A DNA stretch of 64,000 bases from an uncultured Deferribacteres bacterium (GCA_913009825.1 CAJVYQ010000018.1:16877-80876); one strand, 5' to 3'; positions 17,925 through 27,849 are shown, counted from the stretch's first letter. The notes: generated by a model not told the origin, from the letters alone. A program made the numbers and translations.

Positions 17925-20390
17925 ATGAAAAAATTTGTTACGATTTCCATTTTATTAATTTTAACAATTTCATTCTTCATCTCTCCGCTTCAAGCGCAGG
18001 ATCTTTCCGGTTTGAGTATCTGCATCGATCCTGGACATGGGATTAATACGCCCAATCAGGGACCTACCGGTCTGACGGAACATATCATCAATGTCCGCGT
18101 AGCTCGTTTTCTTGAGTCTTACCTTAAATCTGCCAATGTTGATACGGTGATTTTAACGGTTGATGAAAATAGCGTGGAACCGGGATTGTCCGCCCGGGAG
18201 GATATTGCTAATCAGAATGGTGTGGACTGGTTTCATTCCATTCATCATAATGCCTGGAACGGAAAACTGCGCTACACGCTTGTTTTGTACGAGGAAATTC
18301 CTTATCAAAAAGTTCCGGAGTGGCCGGGTGAATCGGATACCATGAGTTATCTGATGGGGTTCAATCTCTGGCAGGGTTATCGCACGACGCATTATTCGGT
18401 ACGTGGGGACTGGAGTTTTTACGGCGGGGCTAATGGCGGTTTTAACCTTGGCGTTTTGAATGATTTGCAAATGCCGGGAGAGTTAAGCGAGGCCACATTT
18501 CATGATAATCCCGGTGAAGAAGTAAAATTGCGTAATCTCAATTTTCTCCAATTTGAGGGTCTTGCCCTGTATAAATCTTTTTTGCAATATTATGATGCCG
18601 GGAATTGGGGCTTTGCCCCTTTAGGCGGCATTATTTATAATAAAAAGACCAGCAAACCTATCGACGGGGCAACTGTTGTTCTGCATCCGTCAGAGCAAAC
18701 ATACAAGACTGATAATTATCACAACGGATTTTACAGCTTTCCCGAACTGCAGGCAGGGAAATATGTTGTGGAAGTGACGGTACCGGGGTATGAAGCGGGT
18801 ATTGATTCTATTCAGGTCGCCGAGAATGAGTTCAACTTTCTGGATTTTTATCTCTATCCGCACGAAGCGCCCATTGTTAAAAATTCACAGCCGGCAGAAA
18901 TGGACTCTGCTTTTTCCCCTTATGGCATGATCGAAATTGAATTCAACCGGGAGATGAATACACAATCCGTTAAAGAGGCGCTTTCCGTTGAGCCGGATTT
19001 TCCTTACGTGCTTTTATGGAGCCCGGATCATGAAAAACTGCGCATAGATCCCAAACCGGTTTTGCTTTTTGGTATGCGTTACATTGTAACCATCGATACG
19101 ATGGCTCACGATATTTTCAATCACCCTCTCGATGGCAACGGCGACGGTATCGTCGGCGATCCGTTCCAATTGCAATTTACCACGCAAAAGATCGATTTGT
19201 CCCGTCCGCAGGTTTTGGCCACTGAACCGTTCGATCTGGACTCCAGTGTGGCAATCAGCGAGCTTGTCCGGGTAACTTTCAATAAACCGCTAAATGAGGC
19301 CGAATTGACGGAAAATAATATTTACATCCGCGGCCCGATGCGCAAAAAGATAAAGATAAATATTTTGATAAATAATACACCTTCCGGACGAAGCATATTG
19401 ACTCTTGTTCCTCTTGAACCGTTAACGCCGGCCACCCGGTATAATGTCACCCTGGTAAAGGCTATAACGGATTCCAATCTGATTGAAATGGAAAAACACT
19501 TTCTTTTTCAGTTTTACACGGAAGAAGTGCAGCACAATTTACTCGTTATTGATAATTTGAACACCGGATTGAACAATTGGAGTGATCCGATGCAGTCGCT
19601 CAGGTCACAAAATTTTGATCCGGACAGTACATCCTGGCTGCCCGATATCCAACTGCTGCAGGATTCAAGCCGGGTTGCCAGGTTGAACTATTCATTCCAC
19701 GCCGATGGTTTGCTGGATGTGTCCCTCACCGGTTATTTGGAACCGTTCCGTGATTTACAAACGGAAGATGAAATCGGCGTTTATCTTTTTGGCGACAGCA
19801 GTCTCACCCGGTTCCGGTTTTATTTTAAGGATTCGGCAGATAGCCTGGAAGCCGGCGCCTGGCATACCATCGATTGGTATGGCTGGAAAGCCGTACATGA
19901 AAAAATCGGGATCGATTCGATTTTTGCTTTTGATGGCGGCACCGGTAGTTTAGACGGCCAGATCAGTCTGGCCGGTTTTCAATTAAAAGGGACAGAGGGT
20001 AACGAAGGGGTGTTATTTCTGGACGATTTTTATCTGGCCGGTAAATCGATTACATCCATTGAAACCAAAAAAGAAACGACCCGGCCCAAATCCCATATTT
20101 TGGTGCAAAGCTACCCCAACCCTTTTTCCCGCAAACTGAATCACACCGGTGTGTCAATCCTGTTTAAAATTCCCAACGAAATGGGTGGCTCACCGGTGAA
20201 TGTATCTATTTATAATACGCTGGGACAGAAAGTACGTGAATTGGTGAATCAAAAATTACAACCGGGGCAATATGAAAATTTCTGGAACGGCCTGGATGAG
20301 TACAATCAGAATGTTCCGGCCGGGGTTTATTTTTTCCGGGTTCAGGTTGGCAATTTGACTGAAACCCGGCGGCTTATTATTTTAAACTGA
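17925..20390 (+). CDS. Secreted N-acetylmuramoyl-L-alanine amidase with Ig-like domains and T9SS sorting tail
   Basis: An 821-aa multidomain secreted protein. After the signal peptide (ending about PLQAQ) comes an Amidase_3 domain with CIDPGHG, a downstream Glu in TEHIIN, and SIHHNAW, the zinc ligands and catalytic region of peptidoglycan amidases. Then come a carboxypeptidase-regulatory-like domain (residues about 228-310), two Big_5/SbsA-type Ig-like domains (about 315-540), a beta-sandwich, and a Por/type IX sorting domain whose core is SYPNPFSR and which ends with PAGVYFFRVQVG. The ATG at 17925 is preferred to the TTG two codons upstream. It may remodel the wall at the cell surface. Confidence 0.88.
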   Translation: MKKFVTISILLILTISFFISPLQAQDLSGLSICIDPGHGINTPNQGPTGLTEHIINVRVARFLESYLKSANVDTVILTVDENSVEPGLSAREDIANQNGVDWFHSIHHNAWNGKLRYTLVLYEEIPYQKVPEWPGESDTMSYLMGFNLWQGYRTTHYSVRGDWSFYGGANGGFNLGVLNDLQMPGELSEATFHDNPGEEVKLRNLNFLQFEGLALYKSFLQYYDAGNWGFAPLGGIIYNKKTSKPIDGATVVLHPSEQTYKTDNYHNGFYSFPELQAGKYVVEVTVPGYEAGIDSIQVAENEFNFLDFYLYPHEAPIVKNSQPAEMDSAFSPYGMIEIEFNREMNTQSVKEALSVEPDFPYVLLWSPDHEKLRIDPKPVLLFGMRYIVTIDTMAHDIFNHPLDGNGDGIVGDPFQLQFTTQKIDLSRPQVLATEPFDLDSSVAISELVRVTFNKPLNEAELTENNIYIRGPMRKKIKINILINNTPSGRSILTLVPLEPLTPATRYNVTLVKAITDSNLIEMEKHFLFQFYTEEVQHNLLVIDNLNTGLNNWSDPMQSLRSQNFDPDSTSWLPDIQLLQDSSRVARLNYSFHADGLLDVSLTGYLEPFRDLQTEDEIGVYLFGDSSLTRFRFYFKDSADSLEAGAWHTIDWYGWKAVHEKIGIDSIFAFDGGTGSLDGQISLAGFQLKGTEGNEGVLFLDDFYLAGKSITSIETKKETTRPKSHILVQSYPNPFSRKLNHTGVSILFKIPNEMGGSPVNVSIYNTLGQKVRELVNQKLQPGQYENFWNGLDEYNQNVPAGVYFFRVQVGNLTETRRLIILN

Positions 20391-20647
20391 TACTTCTTCG
20401 TTTATTATCATCACCGTGCAAATCTCACTTTTCGTCAGAAATGATCTGCAAATTTTTACACACAATTTCTGCCATATCGGAATATTTCTCTGCAAAAATG
20501 ACATACACCACAAATATTGGATCTTGTTGCTAATTTGAGTTGTGTAGCGTAACAGCTTGATATTGAATGAATTATCTTTAACAAGTCCGGTGTTTGAAAA
20601 AAAATGGCATGTATCTTGCAATTTCACGTTACGAAATTAAAATTAAA

Positions 20648-20764
20648 CCTGAATTGAGCGATTCTTTTGTTTTTAAGTTTGTTACTGTTACCAAGCGGGT
20701 TTATGGTTTTAGTGTAAATTCTGTTGGCGATTCAGCGAATCGCCCTACAATCGCTTAATTCAGG
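20648..20764. repeat. Family B inverted-repeat element
   Basis: CCTGAATTGAGCGATT at the left and AATCGCTTAATTCAGG at the right. Non-coding, with GGCGATTCAGCGAATCGCC as an internal hairpin. It lies directly upstream of the Hsp20 gene, so its right half may contribute to the 5' untranslated region. The rest of the 20391-20807 spacer shows nothing. Confidence 0.8.
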
Positions 20765-20807
20765 TTAAAGTAAGTTTAACTATAAAATTAAAAAGGAGGG
20801 CTTAAAA

Positions 20808-21257
20808 ATGACGCTGATGAAATGGAAACCTTCACGCAATTGGTTAAGTTTGCGGGACGAAATGGACCGGTTTTTTGATGATTTTTTAGGGGGTGAATTG
20901 GATCGGTTTCCGGCTGGTTTTGAGTCCAACTGGACTCCCAGTGTAGATTTACTGGAAACGGACGATGAACTGGTGGCAAAGGTAGAGCTTCCGGGAATGG
21001 ATAAGAAAGATATCAATATTTCGGTACAGGATAATGTGTTGATGATCCGCGGAACCAAGAACCAGGAAAAAGAAGATAAAAATGAGAATTATCATCGGAT
21101 TGAAAGAAGTTTTGGTTCCTTTCAAAGATCGTTAAGTCTGCCGGCACCGGTTGATGTGAAAAAAGTAAAAGCCAGTTATAAGGATGGCGTGTTAAAAGTT
21201 GCGCTTCCTAAAGTTCCGGAAGCCAAGGCCAAAGAGATCCCAATTACGGTAGAATAA
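20808..21257 (+). CDS. Hsp20-family small heat-shock protein
   Basis: An ATP-independent holdase chaperone, 149 aa. The alpha-crystallin domain spans about residues 45-140: WTPSVDLLETDDELVAKVELPGM at its start, then the ISVQDNVLMIRG strand, the ERSFGSFQRSLSLP block and YKDGVLKVALPK (the conserved GVL). The C-terminus AKEIPITVE carries the IxI/V anchoring motif. AGGAGGG lies upstream of the ATG and a strong terminator follows. No CIRCE-like operator was seen upstream, but the family B element there could hide or replace promoter sequence. Confidence 0.95.
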   Translation: MTLMKWKPSRNWLSLRDEMDRFFDDFLGGELDRFPAGFESNWTPSVDLLETDDELVAKVELPGMDKKDINISVQDNVLMIRGTKNQEKEDKNENYHRIERSFGSFQRSLSLPAPVDVKKVKASYKDGVLKVALPKVPEAKAKEIPITVE

Positions 21258-21271
21258 TGAGAGAAAAGTTG

Positions 21272-21299
21272 CGGGCGTCTGATCAGACGCCCGTATTTT
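21272..21299 (+). terminator. Rho-independent terminator after hsp20
   Basis: A perfect palindrome, CGGGCGTCTGATCAGACGCCCG, is followed by TATTTTTT, 14 bp after the stop codon. Confidence 0.9.
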
Positions 21300-21417
21300 T
21301 TACGATGAATATTTGTTGAAAGGGATCTGAATCCTAACATATTAAAAATGATTCTGTTGGATGAATAAACTTCCAAAGTTTTTTATTGGAATTTCAGAAC
21401 TCCTGACCCATCTTCAA

Positions 21418-21624
21418 TCAAGATGTCGCGAATTTGTAAAATAGTTGCAAATTTTTACCGGGGAATTTAGTTTTTGTTTCATTTAATAGCTGACATATTT
21501 GCCTGGCTGCATTATTGTCCCGCGGATTAGATAGAGAAAATAATTCCACGGTAAGTGTTTCATTTTTATAATCGGGGATTATGTTTGCTTTTGTTTTTAT
21601 CAGGCTTTTAGCTAATGCTCCCAT
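21418..21624 (-). pseudogene. C-terminal fragment of a transposase
   Basis: A 68-aa frame with LTVELFSLSNPRDNNAARQI and NETKTKFPGKNLQLFYK. This matches my memory of the C-terminal tail of a family of large DDE transposases ending in (N/S)PR...FPG(T/K)xLxL(V/F)Y. The body of the gene is missing, because 14 bp upstream of its first Met the family A element at 21639 begins. The element may therefore have been inserted into, or recombined with, an older insertion sequence. The family name is not certain. Confidence 0.45.
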
Positions 21625-21638
21625 TTCTTTTGTTTTTT

Positions 21639-22087
21639 GTAACTACTCAGCACATCCAGAAAAAAGTGGCCGGCCCTGAAAGACTTTAGTTAATGATTCC
21701 GGCACCTCATCAATCTTGACATAATTAGATGTAGTGTGAAGCCTTGGTGGCAATTGTATCAGTTGCTTCTCTTTCCAGGCGTAATAAAAGCTCACGACAC
21801 GCCATCTCTTTATATTGCCCGTTAGATTGCCGCCGATCCCATTTTTGACATAATTTGCGTGAAATCGCTGATCGACCTAATCTCCAATATTGTTCAACTG
21901 TGGCTCGGATAAAGGCTAAAACATCTTCTGTGATGTGGCGATTTCTAATCTTTAGTTCATTCATTGATGATTTCTATATCTTCATATTCCATAATTATAT
22001 CCTGATATGAATATATGAATTCAATTAAGATGACGTCGATTTTTAAAAAATTTTCAAAGAATTAATTTAAACGTGCTGAGTAGTTAC
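21639..22087 (-). mobile_element. Family A element carrying a DUF4338/DruA-like gene fragment
   Basis: A 449-bp element bounded by GTAACTACTCAGCA and TGCTGAGTAGTTAC, exact inverse copies over 14 bp and of the same type as all family A ends. It is the only copy with protein-like content: a minus-strand frame at 21725-21964. A further stretch in another frame (about 21640-21724, NYVKIDEVPES ... FQGRPLFSG) also reads like protein. It is best explained as an internally deleted derivative of a full-length element that encoded a DUF4338-type protein. Confidence 0.65.
21725..21964 (-). pseudogene. N-terminal fragment of a DUF4338 (DruA-like) protein
   Basis: The 79-aa frame reads ITEDVLAFIRATVEQYWRLG, then SRKLCQKWDRRQSNGQYKE and MACRELLLRLERE. 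This is the recognisable N-terminal helical domain of DUF4338 proteins, the family that includes DruA of the Druantia defence system and many stand-alone multicopy genes. Family members are several hundred residues long, so the catalytic or main domain is missing. The position inside inverted ends points to a transposon-type gene rather than a defence operon; none of the other Druantia genes is nearby. Confidence 0.6.
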
Positions 22088-22104
22088 TAAATAATACAAA
22101 TTAT

Positions 22105-22454
22105 GTAACTATTCAGGTTGCCCGCTAATATCGCTGAAAAACGCGAATCGTTCACTATTTTGTCCTATTCGTATGATTTTCGTGTAATTCGCGTGCTGAA
22201 CAGGCAGACGATTTTTTCAATTTCTCTGCGCCCTCCGCGTCTCTGTGTTAAATAAATAGGCGCTTTAAAACGCAGAGACGCAGAGAGCGCAAAGGAAGCG
22301 GATTTGTTCAAAAAACTAAAGTGTTACGGTATTGTCACTACTCAGGCAGCCCGCGAAAGACTCAAAAAAAAAACAGGAAAAAAGTTAGATGAGATCATTC
22401 GATTGTTTCGTGTGTTTTCTGCTTGTGTCAGACAGACGTGAGCTGAATAGTTAC
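22105..22454. repeat. Family A composite element, inverted copy of 14399-14745
   Basis: Read on the minus strand it follows the 14399-14745 element almost base for base: CTCACGTCTGTCTGAC, ATGATCTCATCTAAC, the CTCTGCG palindrome, the CCCGCGAATTACACG block and the TATTAGCGGGCAACC end. The two are in opposite orientation about 7.4 kb apart. Confidence 0.85.
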
Positions 22455-22701
22455 CAGATTATGATGAACTCGTAGAGAGTCATAAATCATTCTAAATAAT
22501 TAGTAATAAGTATGATAGGCAAGAATAACTATTGCATTTAGTGATAAAAGCACTTATCTTATCTTCATATAAAACAGAAGGATAAGATAAAAGATGGTAG
22601 AGAATAAAAAACGTGACAATTCATGTTTCCCAGGTATGGAATCCTGGAGTAGTATTTTAAATGAATGAAAGATCAAACTTCTCAAAAGTTCGTAGGCCGG
22701 A

Positions 22702-23151
22702 GTGTTTCGAGATCATCTTTTAGAGACCTTGCCGATATATGCGGTCAGTCTCCATTTCTCAAAAACGATGGACCTTCCGAAAGAATTGGTTACGGTGGTT
22801 GAAGCGTGCGTATTTCAACAAGTGTTTGATCTAACCGACATCGAGACGCGAGATCAATTGGCATTTAATGAACAATGGCATTATGCATTAGAAAGTTTTA
22901 ATCCAAAGGATCATGTTATATCACTCAAGATATTGTGGAGTATGCGAAATTTTTTGGTTAGTGACAACCTGGCAAAGGAGACATTTTCAAAATCAGCCGA
23001 TAAGTTGACGGACGTATATCATGTAGCTACATGTTTACAACGTCTTGATTCGGTTTATATTCAATCCAACATGGCTCAATTAGGGCGTGTACGTTTATTA
23101 AGTTGTACGATAACCGGATTTTTAAAGAACATAGCTTTGCAAATTAATTAA
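22702..23151 (+). pseudogene. Transposase N-terminal fragment (IS1182/DUF772-like)
   Basis: A 149-aa frame with LPIYAVSLHF, VFQQVFDLTDIETRDQLAFN, EQWHYALESF, SLKILWSMRNFLV and LQRLDSVYIQSNMAQLGR. These are conserved stretches of the N-terminal half of DDE transposases of the DUF772 type. Such proteins are usually well over 400 residues, so the catalytic half is absent; the frame ends at a stop followed by unrelated sequence. The upstream part also appears to be cut, since the reading frame starts inside the conserved region. The element is dead. Confidence 0.7.
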
Positions 23152-23221
23152 AAAGTTAGAAAAAAGGTTTACTTTTTATTAATTTGTTGAGTGAGTGGGA
23201 AAGGCTAAGGAGAAAAGAATA

Positions 23222-23361
23222 ATGTCATATAAAGACTTCACCGAAATGCCGGTTTGGAAAAAAGCAATTATGAGATAGTTAGCCAAATATTAACCTCCTG
23301 TGCCTTAAAATATATATCAAAGGAAGAGGGAAAAGAAATGTTGGCAATACAATGTAGTTAA
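23222..23361 (+). pseudogene. Frameshifted four-helix-bundle protein fragment
   Basis: ATG at 23222 opens MSYKDFTEMPVWKKA and meets a stop 4 codons later. A shift of frame continues NYEIVSQILTSCALKYISKE and ends at 23361. The start is typical of the small four-helix-bundle (23S rRNA intervening sequence-like) proteins, about 120 aa long. Truncated and frameshifted; not expected to function. Confidence 0.45.
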
Positions 23362-23520
23362 ATCCATATAACTTTGAAATTTCGGTACATTTAAATATGG
23401 AGAAAGTTATGGTAAAAACATTTTTCCTTATTCTGCAACTACTATTGTGGACAGCACCGATGTTGCCCGCGGCGTGCAGATTGCGCTGGGCCAGCCGTCG
23501 CTGGTCACCCAGGCAGAGAG

Positions 23521-25263
23521 GTGCAAAAACAAATTATCAATCTTTATCACGAGGCAGGCTTTAAAGTTCAATGGATAATTCAATTGATGTATGATCACGA
23601 CTTCGGTTGGGCAAACCCACGACCCGTAGCGTATTATGACAGATGGAAACAGGAGTTTCGCGAGAAAATTACCGTCAGGGAAGCAGGGTTTCTCGACAGT
23701 TTGGGAGTAGAAATGATTCTCTTTTCGGATGTCTTGCCAGTTTTTGTCGACAGCAGCAACAACATGAATATCACCCTGCCCCTTGCTAATCAGGTCATAA
23801 ATGAATTCAGGCAAAACTATTCCGGGACCGTCGGTTCGTTCGAACTGCTTTTTGGCCCACCGGAAGACTCTCCTGATTTTGAACAAATATTTAATCACAG
23901 CATCATTGATTTCGGCCAGACTGAATTTTACAAACAACTGTATCAGAACTTCGATTATGTCGAGATTTCTTTTCAGCCCAACATCACCCGATTGAATGAT
24001 CCGTCGGTCGAGCAGCTCCGGAATCAATTTGAAGTCATTCTGCACGACTATGTCAAGCCACTCTTCGATGTGGTCCAGAAGCCTTTATATTTAGAGACCA
24101 TTTTTCCCAGTTATGATGGCGCTAATATAAACACTTCACGGGTGTTTACCTTCTTTTTCTCGACTGACATCACTATCGACATCACCGATTCCACCGGCAT
24201 TGTTCCAGGTGCGAGCTTTGGTGGAAATCTGGCCTGGGGTGACTATAACAACGATGGATATCTGGATATCTATATGACCCGCGGTGATTTCATGTCTGCC
24301 AACCTCTACAAAAATAACGGCAGCGGCACCTTTACAGATGTCACGATCTCGGCTGGCGTGGGGTTGCAAAAAGCAAACGCCGTGGCCTGGGCCGATGTCG
24401 ACAACGATGGTGATCTCGATCTGTTTGTCACGCGCCCAGCCGTGATAGATTCTCCTTATGTGCTGTTCAGAAACAACGGCGACGGTACGTTCACGGATAT
24501 TGCGTTACTCGCTAATATGGTTCGTGACTCCTGGTTTCCTGGAAATGATGGAGCAACACCAGGGCAAGGGGCTGCCTGGAGTGACTTCAACAACGATGGT
24601 AGGGTCGATCTTTTCGTCGCTAACAATACGCCGCCGGATTTTCTGTTTGAGAACCGCGGCAACGGCGCGGGGAATCATTATCTAACGATCAAACTGATTG
24701 GCAAAGAGAGCAATCGTTCAGCCATCGGTGCACGTGTTAAAATAGAAGCTGGCGGCATCAAGCAAATTCGTGGAGTCGAAGGGGGCGCCAACACCTCGCA
24801 AAACAGCCTGCCGGTGGAATTCGGTTTGGGCCAGGCGCATCAGGTGGATAAAATCGCTATTCGCTGGCCGTCGGGACTGGAAGAGTCCACAGTTCGTTCG
24901 GTGGCAGCAGACCAAATTATAACCATTACTGAAGGCGCTGTGAATGTGGTGGGAGTGGCAGAAGACGCCGACTCCGGTGTGCCGGAAAAATTTCGCTTAT
25001 TTCAGAACTACCCGAATCCGTTTAATCCTGCTACCACTGTCCAATATCAAATACCGCAAGCCGGGTATGTGATCTTAAAAATCTACAATTTGACCGGGCA
25101 GGAAGTGCAGACGCTGGTGGACGAAGTCAAACAGTCCGGTATTTACAAAATTACCTGGGATGGGAAAAACCGTCAAGGCCGAACTGTCGGCACAGGTATG
25201 TATGTAATTCGGATGAAGGCTGGTGAATTTACTAAGAGTAAAAAGATCGTACTTTTAAAATAG
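23521..25263 (+). pseudogene. 5'-damaged secreted VCBS/UnbV-repeat protein with T9SS sorting tail
   Basis: The open frame (580 codons from a GTG) has a TIM-barrel-like first part (about 1-210; GVEMILFSDVLPVF, then FDYVEISFQPNIT). VCBS/FG-GAP calcium-binding repeats follow (WGDYNNDGYLDIYM, WADVDNDGDLDLFV, WSDFNNDGRVDLFV), then an ASPIC/UnbV domain (GARVKIEAGG, IRWPSGLEE) and a Por sorting domain (FQNYPNPFNPATT). A sorting tail needs an N-terminal signal peptide, and none is present. In another frame at about 23411-23515 the sequence still reads like protein (TTIVDSTDVARGVQIALGQP). A frameshift near 23515 and a lost 5' end are therefore likely. It lies at the edge of the mobile-element graveyard. 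Confidence 0.6.
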
Positions 25264-25460
25264 GCTGTTCAGCATCTGGAAGATAAGACAAAATAAATCC
25301 TGGGACGGATAACAAAAGGTTCATCGTGGCCAAACCGCTATGCTTCTGTCGTAGTTCGGTGGTTGAATTTACAGTTTGATGCATTGTATCTGTTCTGTGT
25401 AAGCGCTTTGGCAGGTTACCCTTAGCGTTACTTTACAAACAAATCCAATTCGGAGGAACC

Positions 25461-26312
25461 ATGGATAAAAAAAAAGTAATGGTCATCGGCGCGGGAACCA
25501 TGGGGAACGGTATCGCCCATGTTTTTGCCCAAAATGGATATATGGTTCATTTGGTAGATATTAAACAGGAATTTTTAGACCGGGCAATGAACGCCATCAG
25601 TAAAAATCTTGACCGGCAGGTTAAAAAAGAGATCATCACTCCGGCGGGAAAGGAAGCAGCATTGGCGCGTATCGACACGGAAACAGATTTTAGCGCCGGT
25701 AAGGATGCGTTTCTCTTTGTGGAAGCGGTGCCGGAAAATGCCGACTTAAAAATTGATCTTTTTAAAAAATTGGATCAGACAGCGGGACCAGATGCCATTT
25801 TAGCTTCTAACACGTCTTCCATTTCTATCACGGAATTAGCCGCGGTTACCGGGCGGCCTGAGAAAGTGATCGGCATGCATTTTATGAATCCGGTGCCGGT
25901 GATGAAGTTGATCGAAGTGATCCGCGGTTTGAGCACGTCGGATGCAACGTATCGGCAAATCATGGAAATCAGCAAAACCCTGGGCAAAGTTCCTGTGGAA
26001 GTGCATGATTATCCAGGATTCATTGCCAACCGGGTTTTAATGCCCATGATCAACGAAGCTATTTTCTGTTTGATGGAGGGTGTTGCCTCCGAAGAAGCAA
26101 TCGATACGGTGATGAAACTGGGAATGAATCACCCCATGGGCCCCCTGGCGCTGGCGGATTTCATCGGCCTGGATGTGTGTCTGCATATTCTGAAGGTTCT
26201 TCATGAAGGTCTGGGCGATCCCAAATACCGTCCCTGTCCTCTGCTGAAAAAAATGGTGGCCGCCGGGCACCTGGGACGCAAAACCGGGAAAGGTTTTTAC
26301 GATTACAAATAA
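25461..26312 (+). CDS. hbd: 3-hydroxybutyryl-CoA dehydrogenase
   Basis: NAD(P)-dependent oxidation of 3-hydroxyacyl-CoA to 3-ketoacyl-CoA, or the reverse in butyrate-type synthesis. The 283-aa length is exactly that of Hbd/PaaH. The Rossmann motif [17 protein letters not shown] is at residues 7-23 with Asp after [26 protein letters not shown] and [16 protein letters not shown] (catalytic His-Glu region) follow, then [18 protein letters not shown] and the C-terminal [17 protein letters not shown]. Start supported by GGAGG 6 bases upstream. It is 14 bp before an acyl-CoA dehydrogenase gene, forming a beta-oxidation or butyryl-CoA pair. Confidence 0.95.
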   Translation: MDKKKVMVIGAGTMGNGIAHVFAQNGYMVHLVDIKQEFLDRAMNAISKNLDRQVKKEIITPAGKEAALARIDTETDFSAGKDAFLFVEAVPENADLKIDLFKKLDQTAGPDAILASNTSSISITELAAVTGRPEKVIGMHFMNPVPVMKLIEVIRGLSTSDATYRQIMEISKTLGKVPVEVHDYPGFIANRVLMPMINEAIFCLMEGVASEEAIDTVMKLGMNHPMGPLALADFIGLDVCLHILKVLHEGLGDPKYRPCPLLKKMVAAGHLGRKTGKGFYDYK

Positions 26313-26326
26313 AAAAAGAGGTAAAT

Positions 26327-27469
26327 ATGGATTTCGAGTTAACCGAAGAACAGAAAATGGTGCAACAAACCGCCCGTTCCTTTGCGCAGGAAGTTTTAGC
26401 AAAAACCGTTGCCGAACGGGATGCGGAAGAAAGATTTCCGTATGATGAAGTGAAACAGATGGCCGAATTAGGTTTTATGGGAATTGCCGTTCCGGAAGAA
26501 TATAACGGCTCCGGTCTGGATATTGTCAGCTACGCAGTGATGATAGAAGAGCTGGCAAAAGTGGATGCGTCAGCGGCCGTTGTGGTTTCTGTGAACAATT
26601 CGCTTGTTTGTGATATTTTACTTAAATTTGCCGACGATGAACAAAAGGAGAAATATCTCAAACCGCTGGCGAGCGGCCAAAAATTGGGCGCGTTTGCTCT
26701 TTCCGAAGCAGAGGCCGGCTCCGATCCGGGGGGTCTGATCTGCACCGCCGGGAAGGTAGGCAATGAATATATTTTGAACGGAACTAAAAATTTCACCACC
26801 AACGGCTCAACGGCGGATGTAGTTATTGTTTTTGCAACCATTAATAAAGAGATCGGCCATAAAGGAATTTGTGCTTTCATCGTTGAAAAAGGAACCCCGG
26901 GATTTCGTGTGTCTAAAAAGGAGAAAAAAATGGGCATCCGTAGCTCGGATACCTGCGAACTAACCTTTGAAGATTGTCATATTCCGGCGGAAAATTTGTT
27001 GTTTCAGGAAGGCAAGGGACTGAAAATTGCCTTAACGGCGCTGGATAGCGGCAGGATCGGTATTGCTTCACAAGCCATTGGTATCGCTCAGGCTTCTCTG
27101 GACACAGCTCTTGCCTACGCCAAAGAACGGAAACAATTTGGTAAAGCCATCAGCGAATTTCAGGCAACTCAGTTTAAATTTGCCGATTTGGCCACGGAAA
27201 TAGATGCAGCCCGCCTGTTGATCTATCGGGCCGCTGCGTTGAAAGATGCGGGCAAAAAGTTTGAACGGGAAGCGGCAATGGCCAAATTAAAGGCTTCCCA
27301 AATTGCCGTCCGGGCTTCCGACGAAGCGGTTCAAATATTGGGTGGGTACGGTTACATTACAGATTTTCCTGTGGAAAGATATTTCCGGGACGCAAAAATA
27401 ACGGAATTGTACGAAGGGACAAGCGAAATCCAAAAATTAGTGATCGCCCGGCAGCTTCTGCGCGAATAG
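26327..27469 (+). CDS. Short-chain (butyryl-type) acyl-CoA dehydrogenase
   Basis: FAD enzyme converting acyl-CoA to trans-2-enoyl-CoA. The 380-aa protein has the typical order: helical N-terminus (MDFELTEEQKMVQQTARSFA), GAFALSEAEAGSDPGG (flavin and substrate loop), a beta domain with IRSSDTCELTFEDC, then RKQFGKAISEFQ and QILGGYGYITDFPVERYFRD. The catalytic base is Glu363 in LYEGTSEIQ, the position used by short- and medium-chain enzymes. It is co-transcribed with hbd. No electron-transfer flavoprotein gene is adjacent, so the partner must be elsewhere. Confidence 0.93.
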   Translation: MDFELTEEQKMVQQTARSFAQEVLAKTVAERDAEERFPYDEVKQMAELGFMGIAVPEEYNGSGLDIVSYAVMIEELAKVDASAAVVVSVNNSLVCDILLKFADDEQKEKYLKPLASGQKLGAFALSEAEAGSDPGGLICTAGKVGNEYILNGTKNFTTNGSTADVVIVFATINKEIGHKGICAFIVEKGTPGFRVSKKEKKMGIRSSDTCELTFEDCHIPAENLLFQEGKGLKIALTALDSGRIGIASQAIGIAQASLDTALAYAKERKQFGKAISEFQATQFKFADLATEIDAARLLIYRAAALKDAGKKFEREAAMAKLKASQIAVRASDEAVQILGGYGYITDFPVERYFRDAKITELYEGTSEIQKLVIARQLLRE

Positions 27470-27515
27470 GCCGGCGCACATTTTGACGGAGTATCCTGCC
27501 CGGGTTTTTGTAATC

Positions 27516-27640
27516 TTAATTGAGCGATTGTAGATCGATTCGCTGGATCGATCACCTCATTTAATGGATTTATTCGAAATAGTGAAAATCCGTTGAGTAA
27601 CAAAAATATGCTTATAAACCGGAAAATTGCTCAATTTAGG
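27516..27640. repeat. Family B inverted-repeat element
   Basis: TTAATTGAGCGATTG at the left, TTGCTCAATTTAGG at the right, with GTAGATCGATTCGCTGGATCGAT inside. It fills much of the 27470-27849 spacer between the acyl-CoA dehydrogenase and nusB; the remainder shows nothing I would call a gene. Confidence 0.7.
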
Positions 27641-27849
27641 TATGAAAAAATCCCGCTTTGATGTAATTTCCGGAAGTTCTGTTCCGTCTAAGGCCGGTTG
27701 CGGAAAAATAACCGGATTATCACTTGTTTCATGTGAAGTAAATTATTACATTAAAATCAGTATCATCGATGCCAAAAACTTTGTGAAACTATACGTAAAT
27801 TCTAATGAATAAATTAAATTATTCCCAAAACAGGTAGGTTCATTTATCC

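Noticed and set aside
21725..21964. A Druantia defence system
   Set aside because: Only an N-terminal DruA-like fragment is present, inside transposon-like ends; no helicase (DruE) or other partner is nearby.
27627..27812. A 61-codon + strand frame upstream of nusB
   Set aside because: It starts inside a family B element, has no ribosome binding site and no recognisable pattern.
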